Made by a program: the position numbers and the translations under genes
Shown: positions 5,658-12,323 of the stretch, in pieces
Position numbering within the stretch: position 1 is the first letter of the stretch
Layout of the letters: every line of letters starts with the position of its first letter
The notes under the pieces: model-generated
Seen by the model: only the letters and a program-made list of their open reading frames with translations
The model's database searches: none
What the model was told of the DNA's origin: nothing
From: an uncultured Oscillibacter sp.
GTDB lineage: Bacteria; Bacillota; Clostridia; Oscillospirales; Oscillospiraceae
Assembly (NCBI GenBank): GCA_900770295.1
Contig: CAAGJQ010000063.1
Coordinates: 1-33,448, forward strand
Direction of reading: 5' to 3'
Length of the DNA: 33,448 bases

Positions 5658-8231
5658 TTATGTTCGGGTGCGGATGGTTTTCAGCAGCTGGATGACCACC
5701 ATGGAGCCGGCAGACAGGCCCACGACGGTGCCAAGCAGTCCGGCGGACAGCTTCGCCACCCGGAACAGCGGCTCCAGCGCCGGAATCAGCAGCACCGCCG
5801 CCAACAGCGCAGCGCCGACAGTGAAAGCGCCCAGCAGGAAGCGGTTGTTCCAGAACCGTTTCGTCAGCAGCACGGGGCGGGGGGACTTGCAGTTGAAGCC
5901 GTGGAACAGGCGGCTCAGGCACAGCGTGGCAAAGGCCATGGTGCTGGCCGTGGCCGCGCCGCCGTGGCTGAGGCCGATGTGGAACGCCGCGATGGTGGCG
6001 GCGGCGATGACCAGTCCCTCCGCCGCCACGCTGGCGAGGAAGGACTTTGTCAGGATGCCCTCGTTCCGGGGCCGGGGCCTCTCCTCCATCACCGCGGCCG
6101 TGTGGGGCTCCAGCCCCAGGGCGATGGCGGGCAGGGAGTCCGTCAGCAGGTTGATGAACAGCAGATGCACCGCCTCAAAGGGCACCGGCAGGGCCATCAG
6201 GGAGGCGTACAGCACCGTCAGGATGCCCGCCGCGTTGCCGGAGAGCAGGAACTGGATGGCCTTTTTGATGTTGGCGTAGACATTGCGGCCGTTCTTCACC
6301 GCCTGGACGATGGTGGCGAAGTTGTCGTCCGTCAGCACCATGCCGGCGGCGTCCTTGGCCACTTCCGTGCCGGTGACGCCCATGGCCACGCCGATATCCG
6401 CCTGCTTCAGAGCCGGGGCGTCGTTGACGCCGTCGCCGGTCATGGCCACCAGATTGCCCCGGTCCTGCCAGGCCTTGACGATGCGGATCTTATGCTCGGG
6501 GGACACCCGGGCGTAGACGCTGACCTTCGGGACGAATTCCCGCAGCTCCTCGTCGCTCATGGTGTCGATGACGGCGCCCTCCACCGCCTCGGTGCCCTCG
6601 GTGAGAATGCCGATCTCTCTGGCGATGGCGGCGGCGGTGACCTTGTGGTCGCCGGTGATCATGATGGGCCGGATGCCGGCGGCGATGCACTCGCTGACCG
6701 CAGCCCTGGATTCCTCCCGGGGCGGGTCCATCATGGCGATGAGGCCCAGGAACTCCAGGCCGTTCTCATCCTCCAGGGACACGGACGCCCGGTCCAGATG
6801 CCGGCAGGCAAAGGCCAGCACCCGCAGGCCCTCCCGGGAGAACTGTTCATTGACCCGCTCCACCTCCGCCCGCTCCTCGGGGGAGATAACACAGCGGTCC
6901 ATCAGCACGTCCACGGCGCCCTTGGTGACCATCATCAATCCGCCGGACAGCTGGTGGACCGTACTCATCAGCTTCCGGTCAGAGTCAAAGGGGATCTCCG
7001 TCAGGCGGGGCCAGCGGGAGCGGGTGGCCTCCTCGTCAAAGCCGTGGTCCTCCCCCAGACGGACCAGCGCTGTCTCGGTGGGGTCGCCCACCTCCCCGTT
7101 TTCGTCCACCGTGGCGTCGCTGCACAGCAGCGCCGTCCGCAGCAGCGGCTCCTGGACCGGGTCGTGGAAGTCCGCGTCCGCCGCGTCAATGACTTTTCCG
7201 CCGGCGTAGATCTTCTTCACGGTCATCTTGTTCTGGGTCAGGGTGCCGGTCTTATCCGAGCAGATGACGGACACGCTGCCCAGGCCCTCCACCGCCTGGA
7301 GCTTGCGGATGATGGCGTTTTCCTTCGCCATCTTCTGGGTGCCGAAGGACAGCACGATGGTGACAATGGAGCTGAGCGCCTCGGGGATGGCCGCCACGGC
7401 CAGGGCCACGGCGAACAAAAAGGCGTTCATCACGTTCTCATGCCGCAAAAACACGCTGACGCCGAACAGCACGGCGCAGATGATCAGGATACCGATGGAG
7501 AGCTTTCTGCCGAACTGGTCCAGGCTGACCTGGAGCGGCGTTTTCTTCTCCTCGGTGCTTTTCAGCAGCGCGGCGATTTTGCCCATCTCCGTGTCCATGC
7601 CGGTGGCCGTCACCAGGAACCGGGCCCGGCCATAGGTGATGAAGCTGCCGGAGAACACCATGTTCTTCCGGTCGCCCAGGGGGACCTCCCCCTCGATCTC
7701 ATGGATGTTCTTCTCCACCGGCAGGCTCTCGCCGGTCAGGGCGCTCTCAGCGCATTTCAGGCTGGCGCACTCCAGCAGGCGGCCGTCGGCGCAGACGGAG
7801 TCTCCCGCCTCCAGCACCACCACGTCACCGGGGACCACCTCCCGGCCCGGGATCTGGAGCACATGGCCGTCCCGGACCACCTTGGCCGTAGGGGCCGACA
7901 TCCGCTTCAGACTGTCCAGAGACGCGGCGGCTTTCACAGTCTGGACCGTTCCCAGTATGGCGTTCATGGTGATGACCGCCAGAATAACAACCGTGCTCTC
8001 CACGTCCCCCAAAACGGCGGAGACAATGGCGGCCACCATCAGAATGACCACCAGGAAATCCGCGAACTGCTCCAGGAAAATGCGGAGCACACTCTTCTTC
8101 CTTCCTCCCTGCAATTCGTTGGGGCCGTACTGTTTCAGCCGTCTGGCGGCCTCCGCCGCCGTCAGGCCCTCCCCGGAGCAGTTCAGCTCCCGGAACAGCT
8201 CCATTCGGTTCTTCTGCCACACCTTGTTCAT
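5658..8231 (-). CDS. Cation-transporting P-type ATPase (P2A type), probable Mn2+/Ca2+ exporter
   Basis: An 857-residue P2-type ATPase. From the chosen start: TGES actuator loop at 166-169, PEAL in M4 at 283-286, phosphorylation site DKTGT at 326-330, a KGA nucleotide-binding motif, the GDGVNDAP hinge, and NLLTDSLPA in M6. This is the SERCA-like Ca/Mn set, not heavy-metal or K+ types. The gene follows a yybP-ykoY riboswitch, which in other Firmicutes senses Mn2+ and controls Mn2+ or Ca2+ exporters of this family, so manganese efflux is favoured. I chose the ATG at 8231 because AAAGGA precedes it at good distance; the in-frame ATG 60 bases upstream lies inside the riboswitch terminator. It is a single-gene unit with a 3' hairpin. 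Confidence 0.92.
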   Translation of the reverse strand: MNKVWQKNRMELFRELNCSGEGLTAAEAARRLKQYGPNELQGGRKKSVLRIFLEQFADFLVVILMVAAIVSAVLGDVESTVVILAVITMNAILGTVQTVKAAASLDSLKRMSAPTAKVVRDGHVLQIPGREVVPGDVVVLEAGDSVCADGRLLECASLKCAESALTGESLPVEKNIHEIEGEVPLGDRKNMVFSGSFITYGRARFLVTATGMDTEMGKIAALLKSTEEKKTPLQVSLDQFGRKLSIGILIICAVLFGVSVFLRHENVMNAFLFAVALAVAAIPEALSSIVTIVLSFGTQKMAKENAIIRKLQAVEGLGSVSVICSDKTGTLTQNKMTVKKIYAGGKVIDAADADFHDPVQEPLLRTALLCSDATVDENGEVGDPTETALVRLGEDHGFDEEATRSRWPRLTEIPFDSDRKLMSTVHQLSGGLMMVTKGAVDVLMDRCVISPEERAEVERVNEQFSREGLRVLAFACRHLDRASVSLEDENGLEFLGLIAMMDPPREESRAAVSECIAAGIRPIMITGDHKVTAAAIAREIGILTEGTEAVEGAVIDTMSDEELREFVPKVSVYARVSPEHKIRIVKAWQDRGNLVAMTGDGVNDAPALKQADIGVAMGVTGTEVAKDAAGMVLTDDNFATIVQAVKNGRNVYANIKKAIQFLLSGNAAGILTVLYASLMALPVPFEAVHLLFINLLTDSLPAIALGLEPHTAAVMEERPRPRNEGILTKSFLASVAAEGLVIAAATIAAFHIGLSHGGAATASTMAFATLCLSRLFHGFNCKSPRPVLLTKRFWNNRFLLGAFTVGAALLAAVLLIPALEPLFRVAKLSAGLLGTVVGLSAGSMVVIQLLKTIRTRT

Positions 8232-8257
8232 ACGTTTCATCCTTTCCGGCAGGACGC

Positions 8258-8309
8258 AAAAAGGCGAGGCCTTTGCGTCAATGCCCTGCATTGATACAAA
8301 AGTCTCGCC
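8258..8309 (-). terminator. Terminator of the Mn2+ riboswitch
   Basis: On minus, GGCGAGACTTTTG pairs, with small bulges, with CAAAGGCCTCGCC. An inner CAATGC-AGG-GCATTG stem lies between them and T5 follows. The 5' arm, including GAGACTTTTG, is also the conserved 3' end of the aptamer. Aptamer and terminator therefore exclude each other: Mn2+ binding would free transcription, the on-switch logic known for this class. Confidence 0.85.
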
Positions 8310-8388
8310 ATTTCAATCCGCAGCGGGGTCTATGCCCGTACTGACGCTCACGGATACACAAGCTGTGCCAGCTACTCCCTTTTTGTAG
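8294..8388 (-). ncRNA. yybP-ykoY riboswitch (manganese sensor)
   Basis: Conserved blocks on minus are AAAAAGGGAGTAGC at the 5' side, CCGTGAGC in the middle, CCCCGCTG, and GAGACTTTTG at the 3' side. This is the arrangement of yybP-ykoY elements, known Mn2+ sensors. It lies between a perfect promoter and the P-type ATPase gene and ends in a mutually exclusive terminator. Confidence 0.9.
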
Positions 8389-8393
8389 AGGGC

Positions 8394-8422
8394 ATCATAC
8401 TCTACTTTGCCCCGTCTGTCAA
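8394..8422 (-). promoter_or_regulatory. Promoter of the Mn2+ riboswitch and ATPase
   Basis: TTGACA (8417-8422), 17 bases, TATGAT (8394-8399) on minus. The -10 lies between the arms of a perfect inverted repeat, GTAGAG-N9-CTCTAC (8385-8390 and 8400-8405), a possible operator. Confidence 0.85.
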
Positions 8423-8469
8423 GGGATGATACCGTTAAAAAGTGCTAAACTTTATGGTTTCCAGGACCT

Positions 8470-8922
8470 TCACTCGCCCATGACCTGGAACACGATGTCC
8501 CGCACCCGGTTCCGGGTATCGCACTCCACCAGGGTCAGATTCTGCCAGGGGCCGATGGTGATCTTTCCCGCCACAAAGGGGATGGTGATGAAGGGGGACA
8601 GCAGCGCCGCCTTGATGTGGGAGGAGCCGTTGTCATCATGCCAGGTCTCGTGGTGCCAGTAGGGGACCACCCGGCCCTTCTCATCCAGATAGGGGGAGAA
8701 CACGTCCAGCGCCGCTTTCAGATCATGGTTCACCATGCCCGGCTCAAACTCCAGGGTAGTCAGGCCCGCCACGCCGCCGGTGGTGAAGCCGGTGACGGTG
8801 CCGGCGGAGATGTTGTATTTCCTGCACGCCTCCGTCACCGCGTGCTGAAAATCCTCCGTCACGTCGATCATGCCCATGTGGGCCTTGGTATGATAGGTCT
8901 TGGTCTCTGTATAAACTGCCAT
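8470..8922 (-). CDS. YjbQ family protein (UPF0047)
   Basis: A 150-residue protein covering a complete YjbQ/UPF0047 domain. The family hallmark is seen at residues 90-110, a histidine-rich WHHETWHDDNGSSHIKAALL stretch, followed by GPWQNLTLVECD near 124-135. Some members have weak thiamine-phosphate synthase activity, but the true role is unsettled. I start at the ATG at 8922, 39 bases inside the longest frame, because GAGGAGG lies about 8 bases upstream. It is divergent from the Smr gene, with a shared symmetric promoter region (8952-8981). Confidence 0.85.
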   Translation of the reverse strand: MAVYTETKTYHTKAHMGMIDVTEDFQHAVTEACRKYNISAGTVTGFTTGGVAGLTTLEFEPGMVNHDLKAALDVFSPYLDEKGRVVPYWHHETWHDDNGSSHIKAALLSPFITIPFVAGKITIGPWQNLTLVECDTRNRVRDIVFQVMGE

Positions 8923-8951
8923 GGAAGGGGCCTCCTCTTTGGTTTTTCTGC

Positions 8952-8980
8952 ATTGTAACACACTTTTGCCTGTGATACAA
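8952..8980 (-). promoter_or_regulatory. yjbQ promoter (overlaps the plus-strand promoter)
   Basis: On minus, TTGTAT (8975-8980), 17 bases, TACAAT (8952-8957). The -10 of this promoter overlaps the -35 of the opposite one and vice versa. Confidence 0.7.
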
Positions 8981-8981
8981 T
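8953..8981 (+). promoter_or_regulatory. smr-nitrilase-MGMT promoter (overlaps the minus-strand promoter)
   Basis: On plus, TTGTAA (8953-8958), 17 bases, TACAAT (8976-8981). The start near 8988 is just before the Smr Shine-Dalgarno AGGAGGGA. The segment is a near mirror image, CATTGTA ... TACAATG. Confidence 0.7.
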
Positions 8982-9002
8982 GTTTCCAAAAGGAGGGATC
9001 CT

Positions 9003-9251
9003 ATGGATTCCGGCATCCTCACCGTGGACCTCCACGGGAAAAATACCTATCAGGCCAAGGTGACGGTGGACGCGCTTTTGAAGCGCGCCCAGGCCGGCAC
9101 CTACCGCGTCCGGCTGATCCACGGCAGTCACGGCGGCACGGCCCTCCGGGATTTCATCCGGGCGGAGTACGCCCATCACCCAAAGGTGAAACGGCTGGTC
9201 CTCTCCCCGGACGGCGGGGCCACGGAGCTGGTTCTGCGGGAATATATTTGA
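9003..9251 (+). CDS. Stand-alone Smr domain protein
   Basis: An 82-residue protein consisting only of an Smr (small MutS-related) domain. The two family motifs are present: VDLHG near residues 8-12 and LIHGSHGGTALRDFI near 38-52, a variant of the usual HGxGxGxLR loop. Smr domains of MutS2 and SmrB-type proteins act as endonucleases, including on RNA at collided ribosomes; short stand-alone versions are uncharacterised. The ATG lies 7 bases after AGGAGGGA. It is the first gene of a three-gene plus-strand unit, 19 bases before the nitrilase gene. Confidence 0.8.
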   Translation: MDSGILTVDLHGKNTYQAKVTVDALLKRAQAGTYRVRLIHGSHGGTALRDFIRAEYAHHPKVKRLVLSPDGGATELVLREYI

Positions 9252-9270
9252 GAATACAGGAGGCGTTTTT

Positions 9271-10086
9271 ATGCGTATCGCGCTGATTCAAATGCCGGTG
9301 ACAGCGGAGAGAGATGGAAACATCCGGACAGCCTGTGACAAGATCCGGGAGGCCGCGCGAAACGGCGCGGACTTCGCCGTGCTGCCGGAAATGTTCTGCT
9401 GCCCCTATCAAAACGACTGCTTCCGGGCCTACGGCGAGGCGGAACACGGTCCCGCCCAGACGGCGCTCTCCGCGCTGGCGGCGGAGCTGGGCATCTATAT
9501 CATCGGCGGCTCCATCCCGGAGCTGGCGGAGGGAAATGTCTACAACACCAGCTATGTCTACGGCCGCCGGGGAGAGCTGCTGGCTAAACACCGCAAGGCC
9601 CACCTGTTCGACATCGATGTGGCGGGCGGCCAGCGCTTCATGGAGTCGGACGCCCTTTCCCCGGGAAATGCCGTCACCACCTTTGAGACGGAATTCGGCA
9701 CCATGGGGCTCTGCATCTGCTTCGACCTGCGGTTTGAGGAGCTGGCCCGGTGCATGTGCCTCCGGGGCGCCAGGGTCATCTTCGTCCCGGCGGCCTTCAA
9801 CATGACCACCGGCCCCGCCCACTGGGAGCTGCTGTTCCGCCAGCGGGCCGTGGACAATCAGTGCTTCACCGTGGGCGTCTCCCCCGCCCGGGACGAGACC
9901 GCCGGCTACGTGGCCTACGGCAACTCCATTGCCGTGGACCCCTGGGGCACGGTGCTGTGCCGGGCCGGGGCGGAGGAGACGACGCTGTACGCCGACCTGG
10001 ACTTTGCCCGGCTGGAGGCCGTGCGGCAGCAGCTGCCCATCCTGTCCGCCCGGCGGACGGACCTGTACGAGGTGCGGGAGAAGTGA
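9271..10086 (+). CDS. Carbon-nitrogen hydrolase, omega-amidase-like (nitrilase superfamily)
   Basis: A 271-residue cytosolic hydrolase. The catalytic triad is visible: E40 (LPEMF), K109 (KHRKAHLFD) and C150 (GLCICFDLRFEE). The length and these contexts match the Nit2/omega-amidase branch, which hydrolyses alpha-ketoglutaramate and similar omega-amides and so removes products of glutamine transamination. Other small amides remain possible. AGGAGG lies 8-10 bases before the ATG. Its stop overlaps the start of the MGMT-like gene (GTGA), so the two are translationally coupled. Confidence 0.88.
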   Translation: MRIALIQMPVTAERDGNIRTACDKIREAARNGADFAVLPEMFCCPYQNDCFRAYGEAEHGPAQTALSALAAELGIYIIGGSIPELAEGNVYNTSYVYGRRGELLAKHRKAHLFDIDVAGGQRFMESDALSPGNAVTTFETEFGTMGLCICFDLRFEELARCMCLRGARVIFVPAAFNMTTGPAHWELLFRQRAVDNQCFTVGVSPARDETAGYVAYGNSIAVDPWGTVLCRAGAEETTLYADLDFARLEAVRQQLPILSARRTDLYEVREK

Positions 10087-10406
10087 GCGGCCGGGTCTTT
10101 GCCGCGTTTTACGACATCGTCCGCCGCATCCCCGCCGGGAAAGTAGCCACCTACGGCCAGGTGGCCCGTCTGGCCGGGATGCCACGGTGCGCCAGGACAG
10201 TGGGCTACGCCATAGCGGGCTGTCAGGACCCCTCCGTCCCCTGCCACCGGGTGGTGGACCGCTTCGGCGGAACAAAGGCCTGCTTTGACATCTGTGCTCC
10301 CGGCACCCAGCGGGCACTGCTGGAGGCCGAGGGCGTGGCGTTCCGGGAGGATGGGACGGCAGACCTGGAGCGCTGTCTCTGGCATCCGGACTTTCAAGTG
10401 ATGTAA
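10083..10406 (+). CDS. MGMT-family protein (DNA-binding domain only)
   Basis: A 107-residue protein equal to the C-terminal domain of O6-alkylguanine-DNA alkyltransferases. Visible are the helix-turn-helix (IPAGKVATYGQVARLAG), an Arg finger region (CARTVGYAIAG) and the active-site PCHRV with Cys at residue 54. It lacks the N-terminal domain of Ogt/Ada. Proteins of this size are usually ATL proteins, which replace the Cys with Trp; here the Cys is kept, so alkyl transfer remains possible. The start is a GTG overlapping the nitrilase stop. A long upstream extension in the same frame is a shadow inside the nitrilase gene. A bidirectional terminator follows. Confidence 0.85.
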   Translation: MSGRVFAAFYDIVRRIPAGKVATYGQVARLAGMPRCARTVGYAIAGCQDPSVPCHRVVDRFGGTKACFDICAPGTQRALLEAEGVAFREDGTADLERCLWHPDFQVM

Positions 10407-10445
10407 CGCTTTTTTCCGCAGCGGAGGGATAACCCCCCCTGATTC

Positions 10446-10485
10446 AAAAACGAGGCGATGCGCCTGCCGCACCGCCTCGTTTTTT
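10446..10485. terminator. Bidirectional terminator between convergent genes
   Basis: The stem ACGAGGCG(A)TGCG / CGCA(C)CGCCTCGT is flanked by A5 on the left and T6 on the right. It lies between the stop of the plus-strand MGMT-like gene and that of the minus-strand Dabb gene and can end both transcripts. Confidence 0.9.
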
Positions 10486-10487
10486 GC

Positions 10488-10769
10488 TCAGAATTCGTAA
10501 TCCACCGCCACCCGGTCCTCCCGGATGGACTTGCACAGGGCGGAGACCGCCTTGTGCCGGGGGTCGTTCTTGTAAGTATCCAGAGCCTCCAGGCTCTCAA
10601 ACTCGCTGATCAGCACGGCGTCGTAGTTGCCCTCGCCCACGTTCACAGCCACCTCGCTGCGCAGCAGCTGGGGGATGACGCCCTGAAGGTTCCGCAGGCC
10701 CGTCAGGAACCGCTCCTGCTCCGCCTCCGTGCCGGGGCGGAATTTCCACATCACAATATGCCGGATCAT
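10488..10769 (-). CDS. Dabb (stress-responsive A/B barrel) domain protein
   Basis: A 93-residue protein made of one dimeric alpha/beta barrel (Dabb) domain. It opens MIRHIVMWKFRPG, the usual family start with the conserved His, and ends with the SALCKSIREDRVAVDYEF strand. Bacterial members are mostly uncharacterised; some related small barrels are enzymes or stress proteins. The ATG at 10769 lies one base after the aminotransferase stop, with GGAGG inside the end of that gene, so it is the second gene of the T-box-controlled operon. Confidence 0.82.
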   Translation of the reverse strand: MIRHIVMWKFRPGTEAEQERFLTGLRNLQGVIPQLLRSEVAVNVGEGNYDAVLISEFESLEALDTYKNDPRHKAVSALCKSIREDRVAVDYEF

Positions 10770-10770
10770 C

Positions 10771-11967
10771 TTACTTCCTCCGTGCGTTATACGCCTCAAT
10801 GCCCAGGCCCAGCAGCTCCACGGCCCGGGTCAGGTCGTCGGGCGCCGTCACATAGGCGATGCGGGCCTTGTTGCGGCCCAGGGCCGGGTCACTGTAAAAG
10901 CCCTGGCCGGGGGCGAACATGACAGTCTCGCCGTGGTCCTCAAACTCCTCCAGAAGGAAGTACTGCAGCTTTTCCGCGTCGTCCACAGGCAGCGTCACCA
11001 TCAGATAGAAGGCGCCCTCGGGGGTGGTGAACTGCACGCCGGGGACCTTGGACAGGGCCTCCACGATGGCGTCCCGGCGGCGCTGGTACTCCTCCCGCAC
11101 GGACTCGTAGTAGGAGGCGTCCAGCGTATTGTACATGGCGGCGGCGCCCACCTGGCCCAGCGTGGCGATGCACAGACGGCCCTGGCAGAGCTTCATGGCC
11201 TCGCCCATCAGTTCCCGATTCCGGGAAATCAGCGCGCCCACCCGGGCGCCGGTGGCGGAGAAGCGCTTGGAGATGGAGTCGATCACCACCACATTTTCCG
11301 CCGCGTCCTCAAATTCCAGCATGGAGGCCATTTTGCCGGTGTACACGATCTCCCGGTAGACCTCGTCGCTGATGAGGAACAGGTCATGCTCCTTGGCGAT
11401 ATCGGCCATCAGCCGCATCTCCTCGTGGGACAGGACCACACCGGTGGGATTGCCGGGGGTGGTCATCAGGATAGCCCGGGTATGCTCGTTGATCAGAGGC
11501 TCGATCTTCTCCCGGCTGGCGAAGCGGTAGCCCTCCTCCGGTGTGGTGGGGATGGGCCGGATCCTGCCGCCGGCGATATTGACGAAGGTGGTGTAGTTGG
11601 GATAGAAGGGCTCTGGCACCAGAACCTCGTCCCCATCCTCCAGGATGCAGGACAGGACGATCTCCAGCGCCTCGCTGCCGCCGAAGGTAGCCAGGATGTT
11701 GTCATTGGTGACCGGGCAGCCCAGCCGCTCATAATATCCCCGGACCGCGTTCACATACACCTCCACGCCGGGAGCGGGAGCGTATTCCAGCACAGACTTT
11801 TCGAAGTGATTCACAGCCTCGAAAAATGCCCTGGGGGTCTCGATGTCCGGCTGGCCGATGTTCAGGTGGCGGACCTTCAGGCCCTTGGCCACGGCCGCCA
11901 TCTCATAGGGGTAAAACTTCCGCACGGGCGACAGCTCGCACCGCTTGATCCTGCTGGAAAGTCTCAT
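10771..11967 (-). CDS. PLP-dependent aminotransferase (class I/II), probably alanine-forming
   Basis: A 398-residue fold-type I aminotransferase. PGNPTG at 171-176, DEVY with the pyridine-nitrogen Asp at 201, and the Schiff-base Lys at 234 (SISKRFS) are all present, as is the C-terminal substrate Arg region (ARIAYVTAPDDL). By sequence alone it would be called an aspartate/aromatic-type aminotransferase. The leader carries a T-box whose specifier reads best as GCC (alanine) and whose acceptor-pairing bases fit tRNA-Ala, so making alanine from pyruvate is my preferred role. The ATG follows AGGAGGATTTATTT. It is followed at once by the Dabb gene. Confidence 0.87.
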   Translation of the reverse strand: MRLSSRIKRCELSPVRKFYPYEMAAVAKGLKVRHLNIGQPDIETPRAFFEAVNHFEKSVLEYAPAPGVEVYVNAVRGYYERLGCPVTNDNILATFGGSEALEIVLSCILEDGDEVLVPEPFYPNYTTFVNIAGGRIRPIPTTPEEGYRFASREKIEPLINEHTRAILMTTPGNPTGVVLSHEEMRLMADIAKEHDLFLISDEVYREIVYTGKMASMLEFEDAAENVVVIDSISKRFSATGARVGALISRNRELMGEAMKLCQGRLCIATLGQVGAAAMYNTLDASYYESVREEYQRRRDAIVEALSKVPGVQFTTPEGAFYLMVTLPVDDAEKLQYFLLEEFEDHGETVMFAPGQGFYSDPALGRNKARIAYVTAPDDLTRAVELLGLGIEAYNARRK

Positions 11968-12041
11968 AAATAAATCCTCCTAGATCAAATCGATCTGAAT
12001 GTTCACAATGCATCAGATATATGTTATGCCGGAACCGGCGG

Positions 12042-12272
12042 ATAAAAAACCGCCCCTGACAAATGTCAGGGGCGGAAAATCTTCCACGGTACCACCCTGA
12101 TCTGTCTCCTGACGGAGACATCTCATGCCATCCTGTAACGGGGATGAACCGTTCCGCTCGTCACGGACCGCTCCAAAGTGGCTTACTTTGCGGCGTGGGC
12201 TGAGGGCTTGCACCGATCCCCTCTCGCTGGCAGCCGGTTTCACAAAGCTGGCTTTGTCATCGCTTTTGCTTT
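12042..12272 (-). ncRNA. T-box riboswitch, probable tRNA-Ala specificity
   Basis: On minus the T-box core AGGGTGGTACCGTGG (12083-12097) precedes a terminator. The Stem I apical pattern GGATCGGTGCAAGCC and the conserved GGAGC after Stem I are present. Pairing CAAAG/CTTTG at the Stem I base and CTTTGTG/CGCAAAG above it leaves UAAGCCA as the 3' side of the specifier loop, so the codon is GCC (Ala). The antiterminator UGGU expects discriminator base A73, which fits tRNA-Ala and argues against reading AGC as Ser (G73). Uncharged tRNA would switch on the aminotransferase operon. Confidence 0.88.
12044..12075 (-). terminator. T-box terminator
   Basis: A perfect 12-base stem around CCGCCCCTGACA, followed by T6 on minus, lies just after the T-box sequence, whose antiterminator would compete with it. 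Confidence 0.92.
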
Positions 12273-12277
12273 TTTCC

Positions 12278-12305
12278 ATTATACGTGTTTCAAAGTATTT
12301 GTCAA
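12278..12305 (-). promoter_or_regulatory. Promoter of the T-box transcript
   Basis: TTGACA (12300-12305), 16 bases, TATAAT (12278-12283) on minus. It begins only about 20 bases after the ftsK stop. I see no terminator for ftsK before it, so ftsK read-through would also enter the T-box. Confidence 0.88.
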
Positions 12306-12323
12306 GCCCGGTATGTTAAAATT

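Noticed and set aside
5565..8294. 909-codon plus-strand frame opposite the P-type ATPase
   Set aside because: Composition is that of an antisense shadow, and there is no ribosome site; the ATPase motifs lie on minus.
9750..10082. Upstream extension of the MGMT-like frame
   Set aside because: It lies inside the nitrilase gene in another frame and has no family residues; the MGMT domain begins only after the GTG at 10083.
12042..12272. Reading the T-box specifier as AGC (serine)
   Set aside because: AGC is also present one base earlier, but the UGGU acceptor-pairing bases expect A73, while bacterial tRNA-Ser has G73; GCC followed by A also fits the usual loop spacing.
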